Source: Desulfobulbaceae bacterium (GTDB taxonomy: Bacteria > Desulfobacterota > Desulfobulbia > Desulfobulbales > Desulfobulbaceae). From it: a stretch of 54,332 nt of DNA. Below the pieces are notes generated by a model. That model did not search any database. It saw only the letters and a list, made by a program, of their open reading frames with translations, and was not told where the DNA came from. The stretch covers positions 1 to 54,332 of the forward strand of contig JANTGH010000005.1 in NCBI GenBank assembly GCA_024763055.1, written 5' to 3'. Below, piece by piece: positions 43,876 to 53,887 of the stretch (its first letter is position 1; the number at the start of each line of letters is the position of its first letter). The position numbers and the translations under genes are program-made.

Positions 43876-45735
43876 TTAGAGCTGTGCCGCTGCCGTGGAA
43901 TGGTGGCTGATGTAAGCGGCCACCCCTGCAGCAATTTGATCGGCAATGTCCTCAAGATAGTCATCATCTTGAAGAAGTCTTGCCTCTTTTTGATTGGTAA
44001 TAAAAGAAATTTCCGCCAAAATAGCAGGCATTTGTGCACCGATCAGGACATAAAAAGGAGCCTGTTTAACCCCATGATCCTTCACGGAATACTTGTCCTG
44101 TCTCAGGCCCGATACCAGATTGTTTTGAACAAATTGGGCCAATCTGGAGGATTCTAGGATTTTTGAATTTTGCATCAGGTCGGTGAGGATATCCTGCATG
44201 TCACTGATGTTGTGCGTTGAAGTGGCATTTTCCCGGGCCGCCACCCGCATGGCTTCGGCATTCGTTGCCAGGTTCAGGTAAAAGGTTTCTATGCCCCGTA
44301 TTGATTTGTCCGGATGGGCATTAACGTGAACGGAAACAAAGAGGTCCGCACCCGCTGTATTGGCGATTGCCGTGCGTTCCTCGAGCGGCAGAAATGTATC
44401 TGAGTTCCTTGTGAGTGTCACTTCATAATTATATTTTTTTCCCAGGATCGTTTTTATCTTTTTTGCGACCTTCAGCACAATATTTTTTTCTTTTAATCCA
44501 AAGGCCATGGCACCGGGATCTTTGCCGCCATGACCGGGATCAATGATAATTTTTCGTATGCCGAGACCTAACTGCTGAGCCAGAGAAAGACGCGGCACCG
44601 TGGTGTCCTTTTTTCGATCGTGTTTTTTATGCGTTTGTCGAGGTTTCCATTTTTTTATGTCAGCAAGAGTAACAAAGATATTTGTCGATTTATTCTCCCT
44701 GACCTCAGGTGTTTTTTTAGATTTTTCAGCAGGTGAAGATGGTTGTGCAGCTCTTTTCGGTTTGTTCTTTTTAATACCATGGACATCGACAACGACCCTG
44801 AAAGGATCGTTCAGGTTAAAAATTTTGTAATCCGAAATTGATTCAATATCGAGAACTACCCGTACCGTATCGCCATCGAATTGACCGGTACGTACTCGCC
44901 GCAGAAGTCCATCTTCAATGGGAAGAGGTACTCGAAATTTGGATGGAATGTAACTTTGACTGAAGTCAATATACAACCGTCTTGGCTGGTCCCCGTCTTT
45001 TTCTAAAAGACGGGTTGAATACTGGACTGCTGTTGAGGCTTGAACAACTACCCGGGTATAATCATCTGAAGACCAATATTTGACAGGGAGAATTTTGGCT
45101 GTCTGCTGGCGGGAATCTTTGTTTGCGGGATTCGGCAGGGAAATTTTTCCGGATTTGTCAATCTCTCTGAGGTGAGCGAGCGCTTGATTGTATTTATCAC
45201 CTTTTGTATAGCTCTTGACTATTTTCCTATAGATCTTTGCCGCTTTTTTCAGGTCGTTTTTTCTATTCTTATAGAGTTCAGCAGCTGCGAACAGCGCATC
45301 GTCGGCAAGTTTGTTGTCTGGAAAAAAAGATGAAACTTTGAGAAAATAGTTGAGAGACTCCTCAAGATCGATGGGAAGATGAAAGCGTTGATACATCCGT
45401 CGGTACATCCTGGCAATCATATAAAGACATGAGGGTGCAAGCATACCTTTGGTGTCCGTCAGGTAAATACGGCGAAAGTTACGTACCCCTGATAACCAGT
45501 TTTTGCGTTCACCGCCGGCAAGAGCATCATGTTCCAGTGTATAGGCATATTTTTTTGCTGTTTTATACAGGTCGTTTTTATCAGCCCTCAGGATGAGGGC
45601 GCCCTGCGGATTATCTCCAGCGAACAAGGGGTGAAGAAAAGGAGGGGCGATCAGGCAGGCTCCAAGGGATAGGAGAATAAGCAGGCGGACGATAATGCAG
45701 CGAATGTCCATCAGGCGGGAAGAGATGAGCATCAT
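43876..45735 (-). CDS. amiC: N-acetylmuramoyl-L-alanine amidase with TPR-like and AMIN domains
   Basis: A zinc amidase that cuts the peptide from muramic acid and splits septal peptidoglycan during cell separation. The 619 residues begin with a basic signal anchor (hydrophobic about 14-38) and a helical TPR-like region (about 50-200). An AMIN domain follows (about 220-320, YTRVVVQASTAVQYS), then a Lys/Pro-rich linker and the Amidase_3 domain with zinc ligands in DPGHGGKDPGA, VSVHVNAH and the catalytic Glu in ILAEISFITN. The TPR-like insertion before AMIN is an addition to the enterobacterial AmiC layout. No strong ribosome-binding site is seen; ATG 45711 is an alternative start. Confidence 0.92.
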   Translation of the reverse strand: MMLISSRLMDIRCIIVRLLILLSLGACLIAPPFLHPLFAGDNPQGALILRADKNDLYKTAKKYAYTLEHDALAGGERKNWLSGVRNFRRIYLTDTKGMLAPSCLYMIARMYRRMYQRFHLPIDLEESLNYFLKVSSFFPDNKLADDALFAAAELYKNRKNDLKKAAKIYRKIVKSYTKGDKYNQALAHLREIDKSGKISLPNPANKDSRQQTAKILPVKYWSSDDYTRVVVQASTAVQYSTRLLEKDGDQPRRLYIDFSQSYIPSKFRVPLPIEDGLLRRVRTGQFDGDTVRVVLDIESISDYKIFNLNDPFRVVVDVHGIKKNKPKRAAQPSSPAEKSKKTPEVRENKSTNIFVTLADIKKWKPRQTHKKHDRKKDTTVPRLSLAQQLGLGIRKIIIDPGHGGKDPGAMAFGLKEKNIVLKVAKKIKTILGKKYNYEVTLTRNSDTFLPLEERTAIANTAGADLFVSVHVNAHPDKSIRGIETFYLNLATNAEAMRVAARENATSTHNISDMQDILTDLMQNSKILESSRLAQFVQNNLVSGLRQDKYSVKDHGVKQAPFYVLIGAQMPAILAEISFITNQKEARLLQDDDYLEDIADQIAAGVAAYISHHSTAAAQL

Positions 45736-45887
45736 GTTGTCACTGGCGCCTGTTAGAGCTGGAGTTTTTCAAAATGTATTCCAAGCATTGAGAGTTTCTG
45801 CAGATAGGTGCCATTATAGTATCCTTGCTTAACTATACCGTATTGACTAAGAGAGGTAAAATAAATTGTCCTGCAAGGGGTTCGGAT

Positions 45888-48539
45888 TTACTCCATCAGG
45901 CGTTTTTTTACCTCACAGAGGATGTGCAGCGCTTCAAGCGGTGTGGTGTTATCGGGGTCGACTGCGGCCAGCAGGTTTTTAAGAGTGTCTTCCCCGGATT
46001 GGAAGAGAGAGAGTTGGCATGGTTGATGTTGCGCGCCTTCATTCGGCTCAGACATTCCCCGGCGGGTAAATTCGCCCTTTTCAATATTGCGTAGAATTTT
46101 ATGCGCTCGTTGGACTACATGCTCCGGAACACCGGCAAGAGCAGCTACCTGGATGCCGTAACTGCGATTTGTCGCCCCTTTGACAAGTTTATGCAGAAAA
46201 ATAATGGAATCCTGCCATTCCCTGACCGCAATGGAATAGTTTTCAATGCGTTTGTGGGTTGCGGCCAGTTCAGTCAACTCGTGGTAATGGGTGGCAAAGA
46301 GCGTTTTGATTCCGCGATTGTTTTTTTCGGCAAGCTCTTCCGCCACGGCCCAGGCAATGGAGAGACCGTCATAGGTGGAAGTGCCCCGTCCGATTTCATC
46401 TAAGATGACCAGGCTGTTTTCGGTTGCGTTATTGAGGATGTTGGCGGTCTCGTTCATTTCCACCATGAAGGTCGATTGCCCGCGTCGCAGATCATCCATG
46501 GCTCCGACCCGGGTAAAAATACGGTCGACAAGGCAGATGTCCGCTCTGTCCGCCGGGACGAAGCTGCCGATATGCGCCATGAGAACGATGAGGGCGGTCT
46601 GGCGAAGCACGGTGGATTTTCCGGCCATGTTCGGGCCGGTAATAATAAGCAACTCTTCCCTTTCCTGATCAAGGTGGACATCATTGGGAACAAATGTACC
46701 GGCCGGCAGTGAACGCTCAATCACAGGATGTCTTCCCTCTTCAATGGTGATCTGCTGGTCGTCATTGATTGTCGGGCGGGTGTAGTGATATTTTTTTGCC
46801 GCCTGAGCCAGAGCGATAAGAAAATCAATATGGGCTATTTTTGCGGCGGTCTGCAGAAGCCGCTCGGATTGAGAGCCGATTTTATTGCGGATCTCTATAA
46901 ATAATCCATATTCCAGCTCAAGACGTTTTTCCTGGGCGGAAGAGATCTTGTTTTCCAGCTCCTTAAGTTCCGGCGTTATAAAACGTTCGGCATTGACCAG
47001 GGTCTGTTTGCGGATATAGTCATCGGGAAGTGTGGCGGCCCGGGCGCGGCTGACCTCAAAAAAATAGCCGAACACTTTGTTGTAGCCGACTTTTAGTTTA
47101 GGATTGTTGCTGCGCTCCCGTTCCTTGGCCTCAAGATTTAATATCAGCTGTTTGCCGTCACGAAGCAGGGTGATCAGTTCATCAAGTTCGGCATGAAAGC
47201 CCTCTTTAATCAGATTGCCCTCACGCAGGGAAATCGGTGCGTCATCACGGATGGCCCGGCCAATCAGGTCGCATAGGTCGGTAAGCGGATCAAGCGCGTG
47301 GCCAAGGGATTGTAAAAGGCCTGGCGGTGAGTTCGGAAGAAGCTCTTTTAATTCCGGCAACCGGGTCAGGGAAATTCCCAGACTCTTCATGTCGCGGGCG
47401 TTGCCCTGGCCAAGAACCAGGCGACTGCAAAGCCGCTCAATATCATAAATTTCCGTCAGGATCAGGCGTATATTTTCCAGCAGGGATGTATCGGCGAGCA
47501 GGTTTTCAACGCCGGCTAACCGTTGGGTGATCGTGTCCTTGTCCTGCAGGGGAAAAAGTATCTGTTGCCTGAGAAATCGCGCGCCCATGGGGGTGCTGGT
47601 CAGGTCAAGAACCCAGAGCAGAGAACCCTCGCGCCTGCCGCCGATGATTGTTTCAGTGAGTTCAAGGTTTCGGCGGGAAGACTCGTCAATAACGAGGTAT
47701 CCGCTTTGCGCAAGCGGGCTGATTTTTTTGATATAGGAGAGATCCGTTTTCTGGGTTTCCTGAATATAGGCAAGCAGGGCGCCACCGGCCCTGATTCCGG
47801 TATGCAGATGGTCACAGCCAAAGCCTGCCAGCCCGGTGGTGCCAAAATGTTCGGTCAGGGTGGTGACAGCTGTTTCCCTGTCGAAGTGCATAACCCCTCT
47901 TATGGTGAGACAGAGGCTGTCGAGGAGAGTTTTAAGGCTTTCGGTTAATGGGGACAGGAGTTTCTGGTCGTTTTCAGCCACAAGAATTTCAGCGGGCCGC
48001 ATACGGGTGAGATCATCAAGAGCTCCCTCAAAATTCTCTATCCTGCCGGTGCACTGATTGATGAGAAAATCGCCGGTGGAGACATCAAGAAAGGCAAGGC
48101 CAATGGTCAGCTGTTTTTTCGAACGCCTGTCAACGCAGAGGGCGGCCACGTAGGTATTGCTTTTCTCATCTAATATCTGATCATCCGTAGTTACGCCGGG
48201 GGTCACCACCCGGACAACCTCTCTGCGGACAATTCCTTTGGCCTCTTTGGGGTCTTCCACCTGTTCACAAATGGCCACCCGGTAGCCGGCCTTGATCATC
48301 TTGCCGAGATAGCCGGACACGGCATGGAACGGTACCCCGCACATGGGGATTCTGTTGTCGGCATCCTTGGCCGAGCGTGAGGTGAGTGTGATGCCAAGCA
48401 CCTTCGAGGCGGTGACGGCATCATCGAGGAACATCTCGTAAAAATCACCCATCCGGTAAAAGAGGATCGCATCTCTGTGCTGCTCCTTGATCTCCATGTA
48501 CTGGCGGAGCATGGGGGTCATTTTTACCGGTTTACTCAT
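45888..48539 (-). CDS. mutS: DNA mismatch repair protein MutS
   Basis: Recognises mispairs and starts repair with MutL. At 883 residues it is complete: the mismatch-contacting Phe-x-Glu is F33-Y34-E35 (GDFYEMF), the Walker A is GPNMAGKST (near 629-637), the Walker B is LVILDEIGRGTSTYDG, and the signature ATHYHELTELA is present. Its start overlaps the HIT gene end by 8 bases. Confidence 0.98.
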   Translation of the reverse strand: MSKPVKMTPMLRQYMEIKEQHRDAILFYRMGDFYEMFLDDAVTASKVLGITLTSRSAKDADNRIPMCGVPFHAVSGYLGKMIKAGYRVAICEQVEDPKEAKGIVRREVVRVVTPGVTTDDQILDEKSNTYVAALCVDRRSKKQLTIGLAFLDVSTGDFLINQCTGRIENFEGALDDLTRMRPAEILVAENDQKLLSPLTESLKTLLDSLCLTIRGVMHFDRETAVTTLTEHFGTTGLAGFGCDHLHTGIRAGGALLAYIQETQKTDLSYIKKISPLAQSGYLVIDESSRRNLELTETIIGGRREGSLLWVLDLTSTPMGARFLRQQILFPLQDKDTITQRLAGVENLLADTSLLENIRLILTEIYDIERLCSRLVLGQGNARDMKSLGISLTRLPELKELLPNSPPGLLQSLGHALDPLTDLCDLIGRAIRDDAPISLREGNLIKEGFHAELDELITLLRDGKQLILNLEAKERERSNNPKLKVGYNKVFGYFFEVSRARAATLPDDYIRKQTLVNAERFITPELKELENKISSAQEKRLELEYGLFIEIRNKIGSQSERLLQTAAKIAHIDFLIALAQAAKKYHYTRPTINDDQQITIEEGRHPVIERSLPAGTFVPNDVHLDQEREELLIITGPNMAGKSTVLRQTALIVLMAHIGSFVPADRADICLVDRIFTRVGAMDDLRRGQSTFMVEMNETANILNNATENSLVILDEIGRGTSTYDGLSIAWAVAEELAEKNNRGIKTLFATHYHELTELAATHKRIENYSIAVREWQDSIIFLHKLVKGATNRSYGIQVAALAGVPEHVVQRAHKILRNIEKGEFTRRGMSEPNEGAQHQPCQLSLFQSGEDTLKNLLAAVDPDNTTPLEALHILCEVKKRLME

Positions 48540-49044
48540 GGGACGCTCTCTTTTTCAGGAGCCTGCGAAAATCCGGGGCCAGCAGGTCAAAGGTTTGTTC
48601 GATATGTTGAGGAATGGTGCGTATTTCCGCGCAGACCGTCATGAAGTTATGATCATCCTGCCAGCGGGGCACAATATGAAAGTGAAGGTGGTCGGCGATG
48701 CCGGCTCCGGCAATACTGCCCAGATTAAGACCGATATTGAAGCCGTCGGGATGAAGCCGACTGCGCAAAATTGTTGCGCAGTCGGCAAGCATGGCCATGA
48801 GGGCGCTGTGTTCATGCCCCTCAAGCTCCGTAATGTCGGCGAGGTGGCGTCTTGGGGCTAACAACAGATGGCCGTTGGCATAAGGAAAGCGGTTGAGCAG
48901 GACCAAAAGCCATGAATCACGGTAGAGGAGCAGGTGTTTTTTTTCCTGGGGCCTCATTCCGGGTGGTTCAAACAGACAGCCTTCGGGTTTCCCGGCCTCG
49001 CCCAGAACATGTTCCATTCGCCATGGAGTCCAGAGTGTATTCAT
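48532..49044 (-). CDS. HIT-family hydrolase / AP4A phosphorylase-like protein
   Basis: A 170-residue nucleotide hydrolase or transferase. The histidine triad is HLHFHIVPRW (His119, His121, His123). The N-terminus MNTLWTPWRMEHV is typical of the AP4A-phosphorylase-like bacterial branch. The start at 49044 overlaps the phosphodiesterase stop (ATGA); longer in-frame extensions lie inside that gene. It is the second of three linked minus-strand genes, with mutS next. Confidence 0.92.
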   Translation of the reverse strand: MNTLWTPWRMEHVLGEAGKPEGCLFEPPGMRPQEKKHLLLYRDSWLLVLLNRFPYANGHLLLAPRRHLADITELEGHEHSALMAMLADCATILRSRLHPDGFNIGLNLGSIAGAGIADHLHFHIVPRWQDDHNFMTVCAEIRTIPQHIEQTFDLLAPDFRRLLKKRASHE

Positions 49045-49538
49045 GGCAGTTGTGGAACCTGAAAGATTTTCCCTGTAAGTGTTGTTCCTGCCTCTATGAC
49101 TGCATAGGTGCCGGCTGCTCCCCACCGGCCGGCGGCCTGGAAACTGCCGGGGTTTATAATCAGTACCTGACCCTTCTGGCGGCAGACGGGCCGGTGCGTA
49201 TGTCCATAAATCATGCAGTCGACACCGGGAAAGAGATCCCACAGGCCTGCTTCGATATCGTAGCCAAGTCCGGCGCCATGGGTCAGGCCGATGGTAAATT
49301 TTCCCAGGTTGAACGTTGTTTCCCGGGGCAGCGTTTGCCGGGCTGCACCTCGACACATGTTGCCGCAGACGGCATGGACGGTTTTGTCGGCAAAGGCATC
49401 AAGGATGCTGATATCGATCAGGTCTCCGGCGTGAATGATTACTTCGCATTCGGAAAAACAATGGTCGACCAGCCGTCGAAACAGGTGATCGGGAGTTGTT
49501 ATATGGGTATCGGAAAGAACGCCTGCTTTAATGGTCAT
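49041..49538 (-). CDS. YfcE/MJ0936-type metallophosphoesterase
   Basis: A 165-residue calcineurin-like phosphodiesterase. The metal ligands are complete: Asp10 and His12 (LSDTH), Asp39 (HAGDL), Asn60 (CGN), His87 (THG) and His113/His115 (GHTH). I start at the Met directly before TIKAGVLSDTH; upstream in-frame sequence has no family resemblance. The physiological substrate is unknown. Confidence 0.9.
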   Translation of the reverse strand: MTIKAGVLSDTHITTPDHLFRRLVDHCFSECEVIIHAGDLIDISILDAFADKTVHAVCGNMCRGAARQTLPRETTFNLGKFTIGLTHGAGLGYDIEAGLWDLFPGVDCMIYGHTHRPVCRQKGQVLIINPGSFQAAGRWGAAGTYAVIEAGTTLTGKIFQVPQLP

Positions 49539-49648
49539 GATTTTAAGGCAAATATTTGATTCTTTGGCCGGTATTCTAAAAGAGTTGGCCCTGGAAAACA
49601 AGTAAAGAGCGGGCCAGGGGTAAATTTCCGGCAAAGTCGAGGAAGCTG

Positions 49649-49677
49649 TTGCAAAAAGTAAAGAGATTGCGTAAAAT
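49649..49677 (+). promoter_or_regulatory. efp: candidate efp promoter
   Basis: TTGCAA (49649-49654), a 17-base spacer, then TAAAAT (49672-49677). The leader would be about 140 bases and includes a small imperfect hairpin (CCCGCAG-TTTG-CTGCCGGG, near 49740). Confidence 0.55.
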
Positions 49678-49825
49678 TTTATCTTTTTTAGGGGTACTTT
49701 TATAACTTACTACGAATTTCTCAAATGTTCAGTTGATATCCCGCAGTTTGCTGCCGGGTGGTTTATTCGAGAAAATTCAATGGAAAAATATCCGATCTCC
49801 ACTCAGCTCGCATTAAGGTGAATTT

Positions 49826-50389
49826 ATGTATTCGGCATCCGATCTTCGTAAGGGACTTAAGGTTCAAATCGACAATGAACCATACATTATTATTGAATTC
49901 GACTTTTCCAAACCCGGCAAGGGACAGGCCCTGTATCGAACGAAGATGCGAAATATGATCACGGGAAACCAGCTTACCCAGACCTATCGCTCCAATGATA
50001 AGTTTGAAAAGCCCGATCTTGAGGAGCGCACCATGCAGTTTCTCTACTCACAGGGAGATGAGTTTCATTTCATGGATACCTCTTCCTACGATCAGATTTT
50101 TATCAGCCGTGAGCAGCTGGGCAACAATATAAATTTTCTTGTCGACAATATGGAAGTGCAGATATTGTTTTTCGGAGAGAAAGCCATTGACCTCAGCCTG
50201 CCGATTTTTGTCAACCTGACGGTCACGCGGGCTGATCCATGGGTGAAAGGTGATACATCCGGCACGGATACCAAACCTATAACCGTTGAGACCGGCTATC
50301 AGCTGCAGGTGCCTCCTTTTGTTGAGGAAGGCGATAAAATTCAGATAGACACCCGAACAGGTCAGTATATGACCAGGGTCAAGGAGTAG
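49826..50389 (+). CDS. efp: elongation factor P
   Basis: Relieves ribosome stalling at polyproline. At 187 residues it has all three domains. The loop KPGKGQAL carries Lys32, which corresponds to the Lys34 of E. coli that EpmA modifies with beta-lysine. AAGGTG precedes the ATG. The modifying enzyme gene follows directly, so a lysylated EF-P branch is expected. Confidence 0.97.
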   Translation: MYSASDLRKGLKVQIDNEPYIIIEFDFSKPGKGQALYRTKMRNMITGNQLTQTYRSNDKFEKPDLEERTMQFLYSQGDEFHFMDTSSYDQIFISREQLGNNINFLVDNMEVQILFFGEKAIDLSLPIFVNLTVTRADPWVKGDTSGTDTKPITVETGYQLQVPPFVEEGDKIQIDTRTGQYMTRVKE

Positions 50390-50443
50390 GGAAAATACAG
50401 GGTATTTGCTTTTCATTCCTCATTGTTGAAATCGGATTGTTGC

Positions 50444-51361
50444 ATGCTCTCTTTTTCCTGGCTCAAAAGGCGTAGTGATTTCATTCAGGCGATTCGTTTA
50501 TTTTTCCTTAAAAACAGATACATAGAGGTTGACACCCCCGTCCGTCTGCCTGTGTTGTTGCCCGAGGCAGAAATTTATCCCTTTCACAGTGAAGACTGGT
50601 GGCTGCAGACATCACCGGAGCTGTGCATGAAGCGACTGCTTGCCCGGGGAGCGCCACAGCTTTTTCAGCTATGCCATTGTTTTCGAAAGGGTGAGATCGG
50701 CCGTCTCCATGAGCCGGAATTTACCCTGTTGGAATGGTATCATGCCGGTTGGGATTTCCAGGATTTAATGCTGGAATGTGAACGGTTCCTGCAAGAACTG
50801 GCGGTTGCCTGCTCGGATTTTCCAGCTGTTCATGACCAGGAGACTCTTGATTGGAACAACCATCGAATTTCTCTGTCCTCCCCCTGGATTCGCGTGGGCG
50901 TGGAAGAGGCGTTTCGGAAATATGCGGGCATGAGCGCAATCAAGGCCGTCGAGAATGACTGTTTTGAAGAAATCCTGGTGGACAAGGTTGAACCGCATCT
51001 TGGTTGGGATAAACCGGTATTTCTCTATGATTATCCGGTTGAATTAGGCTCGCTGGCAAGACGTAAAGCAGGCGCTTTGCATCTTACCGAGCGTTTTGAA
51101 TTGTATCTTTTCGGTATAGAGCTGGCCAACGGTTTTTCCGAGCTGATTGATGCCGGGGAGCAACGGGCGCGATTTGTTAAAGAGTTTGCGAAGATGCGGC
51201 GCAATGACCGGCCGGGAGAAATGCCGGAAAAGTTTTTACAGGATCTTGAGAAGATGGAAGAGACGGCAGGTATTGCCCTGGGGGTTGACCGCCTGTTGAT
51301 GCTTTTTCTCAAAGCGCACCGTTTGTCGGATGTGTTGCCTTTTTCCTGGAATGAACTTTAG
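50444..51361 (+). CDS. epmA: EF-P--(R)-beta-lysine ligase
   Basis: A lysyl-tRNA synthetase paralogue lacking the anticodon-binding domain (305 residues) that attaches beta-lysine to EF-P. It has class II motif 2 (CFRKGEIGRLHEPEFTLLEW) and motif 3 (GIALGVDRLLMLFL). I start at ATG 50444; an in-frame TTG 7 codons earlier is possible. The aminomutase EpmB that makes beta-lysine is not in the window. Confidence 0.95.
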   Translation: MLSFSWLKRRSDFIQAIRLFFLKNRYIEVDTPVRLPVLLPEAEIYPFHSEDWWLQTSPELCMKRLLARGAPQLFQLCHCFRKGEIGRLHEPEFTLLEWYHAGWDFQDLMLECERFLQELAVACSDFPAVHDQETLDWNNHRISLSSPWIRVGVEEAFRKYAGMSAIKAVENDCFEEILVDKVEPHLGWDKPVFLYDYPVELGSLARRKAGALHLTERFELYLFGIELANGFSELIDAGEQRARFVKEFAKMRRNDRPGEMPEKFLQDLEKMEETAGIALGVDRLLMLFLKAHRLSDVLPFSWNEL

Positions 51362-51374
51362 AAAATATTTATCT

Positions 51375-51422
51375 GAAAATCCCTTGAGGCAGGGCCTGCC
51401 CATGCCGGAGCAAGGGATTTTC
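51375..51422. terminator. inverted repeat / bidirectional terminator after epmA
   Basis: GAAAATCCCTTG (51375-51386) pairs perfectly with CAAGGGATTTTC (51411-51422), 12 bp. A-rich and T-rich edges allow it to end epmA on the plus strand and the convergent phosphatase gene on the minus strand. Confidence 0.7.
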
Positions 51423-51508
51423 ATTGTTCGTTGTGGCTGTGACCTGAATATTATGGTCCAGCCATGCTGGTTTATTTGTATTTTATCTTTTGATGTTATA
51501 TTCTGTTG

Positions 51509-52177
51509 CTACAGGTAACCGGGAAAGGGATGTTTTTGCTCGCCGTCAACCTGGATAAATTCCATGTCCGGCAGCAGAAGGGCTGTGAGCTTGCCACCGT
51601 AGACGGCACCGGTGTCAATGCCGATTTTATTGTCCTCAATCAGTGGTTCCCGAAAAACCGTATGCCCGAAAATAACCGGTTTGCCGAAGTCATGGGATGA
51701 ACGGATAAAACGGTCCCGAACCCACAGGCACCAGTCTGGAGTTTGTTGGCTTAGATGTCTTCCCGGCTGCAGACCTGCATGGACGTAGATGCCCTGCTGA
51801 TCTTCATAATAGAGGGCCAGAGACTCTATAAAGGCAATATGGGCAGAGGGAAGCAGGTCAAGGAGATTGCCGTCGGCTTGGGGAGAGATATTATAACTGT
51901 TTAGTGTTTGAAGGCCACCGACCCGAAGAAATATTGAACGGTCTGTACCGATGAGATAATTGTAGAACATCAATTCATGGTTGCCTTTCAGGAAAATTGG
52001 ACGGGGATGGGTTTTCTGCAGCTGGATCAGTGTTTCGATTACCTGTTTGGAATCCGGCCCCCGGTCAACATAGTCACCAAGAAAGATCAGGGTATCTGCC
52101 TGATCAATGACCTTGTCCAGCAGGGCAGTCAGTGAGGCACGACAGCCATGAATATCACCAATAACACATGTCTTCAA
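51509..52177 (-). CDS. calcineurin-like (PPP/ApaH-type) phosphatase
   Basis: A 222-residue metallophosphatase with the full PPP motif set: GDIHG (7-11), GDYVDRG (34-40), GNHE (65-68) and the later HAGL and GHT. Bacterial relatives act on phosphoproteins or on Np4N nucleotides, and the sequence does not decide between them. It is convergent with epmA and divergent from the chain-length gene, with about 70 bases to the latter. Confidence 0.92.
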   Translation of the reverse strand: MKTCVIGDIHGCRASLTALLDKVIDQADTLIFLGDYVDRGPDSKQVIETLIQLQKTHPRPIFLKGNHELMFYNYLIGTDRSIFLRVGGLQTLNSYNISPQADGNLLDLLPSAHIAFIESLALYYEDQQGIYVHAGLQPGRHLSQQTPDWCLWVRDRFIRSSHDFGKPVIFGHTVFREPLIEDNKIGIDTGAVYGGKLTALLLPDMEFIQVDGEQKHPFPGYL

Positions 52178-52248
52178 TGATCATCCCGGTGTTTGAGAAT
52201 TTGGAATAATGGTAAGCAATATTTTTTTTTACATAGCATAAATAAATC

Positions 52249-53823
52249 ATGGAAAATCAGCAGCGTCAACAGGTAAAGAAATATCTCGATCTTCTTGTGC
52301 AGCGATGGAGGTTGATTGCCGCCTGTGTGCTGATATCCCTGACAATTGGTTTGGGAATGTACCTCCGGATGCCCAAGTTATATAAATGCACGGCCTTACT
52401 CAGTTATGAAAAGCAGCAGATCAATCCCGGACGCATGGCTCCTGAACGCGAAGGGCAGCGTTTGCGGGAGACCGTCAGTACCCTGAGTGAACTGGTTATG
52501 AGCAGAAATAATCTTGAACAGCTCATTAAGCAGCTTGATCTTTATCCCGAGAGTCGGCAGAAGTTGCCCATTGAAGATGTCATCGAAATGATGCGGAAAA
52601 ATATTAAAATTACGCCCTCTTCCCGTGGTGATACTTTTACGGTTGCCTTTCAGGGTACACAGCAGGACCAGGTATTAAAGGCGACCAATGCCCTGGCTTC
52701 AAAATTTATTGAAGAAAATTTAAAGTATCGTGAAGAGCGGGCCACCGAGACTTCCAAGTACACCGAGGACGAGTTGAATATGGCCAAGGTTGTCCTTGAT
52801 AAAAAAGAACAGGCCATGCGTGACTATAAACTCAAACATTACAATGAGATGGCTGACCAACGAGAGGGGAATCTGGCCCGGCTCACTTCGTTGCATACGC
52901 AGTACCAGGGTATCCAGGACTCCATTCTGGATCTGGAGCGGACCCGGGTGATGGCCCGGGAGCAGATATCTCTGCGCAAGCGGCTGGGCAGCGCCCTGGC
53001 TGGAGGCAATCAGGAAGGAACAGGCCGTACTCCCCCGGATCGTCCCATGGGCAAGTATGAACGGTTGCAGCAGTTAAAGCTGTATCTTGAGAGTTTGCTC
53101 AGGAAGTATACGGAAAAACATCCGGAAGTGCGTCGTACAAGACAGTTGATTGCAAAACTTGAAGCGGATCTGCAGTCGGAGCCTGCTCCTGATAAATCAG
53201 GTGTCGAAAAAGTACGCCATACACCTCAGGACCCGGAAATTCAGCAATTGCAGCTTCAGGTCAAGGAAATTGATCTGAATATTAAAAAGCTCAAAAAAGA
53301 CCAGAAAAAAGTAAAAGCCGCAATCAGTCGTTATGAACAATGGATTGAGGCTGCTCCGGTTCGTGAGGCGGAGTGGAACGCGCTTACCCGGGATTATAAT
53401 GAACTGCGTCGTCACTATGATTACCTGGTGTCGCAAAATCTCCAGGCCGCCTCAGTTGAACATCTTGAACACAAACAAAAGGGCAGCAAGTTCAAAATTA
53501 TCGATCCTGCTCGTTTTCCGGACAAGCCCTTTAAGCCGGATTTTAAAAAGATGTTGCTTCTGGCCCTGGGAGCAGGTGGAGGGCTTGCGGTAGGGATTAC
53601 TCTTGTGCTTGATTTTCTGGATACCTCTTTTACAAATGTCGGCGAGATTGAATCGTTGCTTGACGTGAGTGTTATCAGTGCCATCCCCTATATTGAAACC
53701 GAGCAGGAGAGACAAAAGAAACGTTTTCGCGCTCTTCTCTCCGGGTTTCTTTTTTTTATGTACACTACAGTTCTTTTTGCTGTCATGATTTATCTGTATA
53801 TACAGGGACGTATTATTTTGTAG
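52249..53823 (+). CDS. polysaccharide chain-length determinant (Wzz / XrtA-system type)
   Basis: An inner-membrane co-polymerase controlling exopolysaccharide length. The 524 residues begin with a membrane helix (about 22-40) and the Wzz domain. A long coiled-coil periplasmic part follows (about 160-400, with a GNVR-like region near VREAEWNALTRDYNELRRHYDYL), then a second helix (about 434-452) preceded by FPDKPFKPD, and a further C-terminal helix (about 498-520). The extra third membrane segment matches the layout of the PEP-CTERM/XrtA-associated family. The following ExeA-like ATPase gene supports that reading. Confidence 0.9.
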   Translation: MENQQRQQVKKYLDLLVQRWRLIAACVLISLTIGLGMYLRMPKLYKCTALLSYEKQQINPGRMAPEREGQRLRETVSTLSELVMSRNNLEQLIKQLDLYPESRQKLPIEDVIEMMRKNIKITPSSRGDTFTVAFQGTQQDQVLKATNALASKFIEENLKYREERATETSKYTEDELNMAKVVLDKKEQAMRDYKLKHYNEMADQREGNLARLTSLHTQYQGIQDSILDLERTRVMAREQISLRKRLGSALAGGNQEGTGRTPPDRPMGKYERLQQLKLYLESLLRKYTEKHPEVRRTRQLIAKLEADLQSEPAPDKSGVEKVRHTPQDPEIQQLQLQVKEIDLNIKKLKKDQKKVKAAISRYEQWIEAAPVREAEWNALTRDYNELRRHYDYLVSQNLQAASVEHLEHKQKGSKFKIIDPARFPDKPFKPDFKKMLLLALGAGGGLAVGITLVLDFLDTSFTNVGEIESLLDVSVISAIPYIETEQERQKKRFRALLSGFLFFMYTTVLFAVMIYLYIQGRIIL

Positions 53824-53887
53824 TCTGTGGGGGTTGGAGTGACGGAGTTTTAGTAAGTTAAAATTTATAACAAAGAGTATATGCTGA

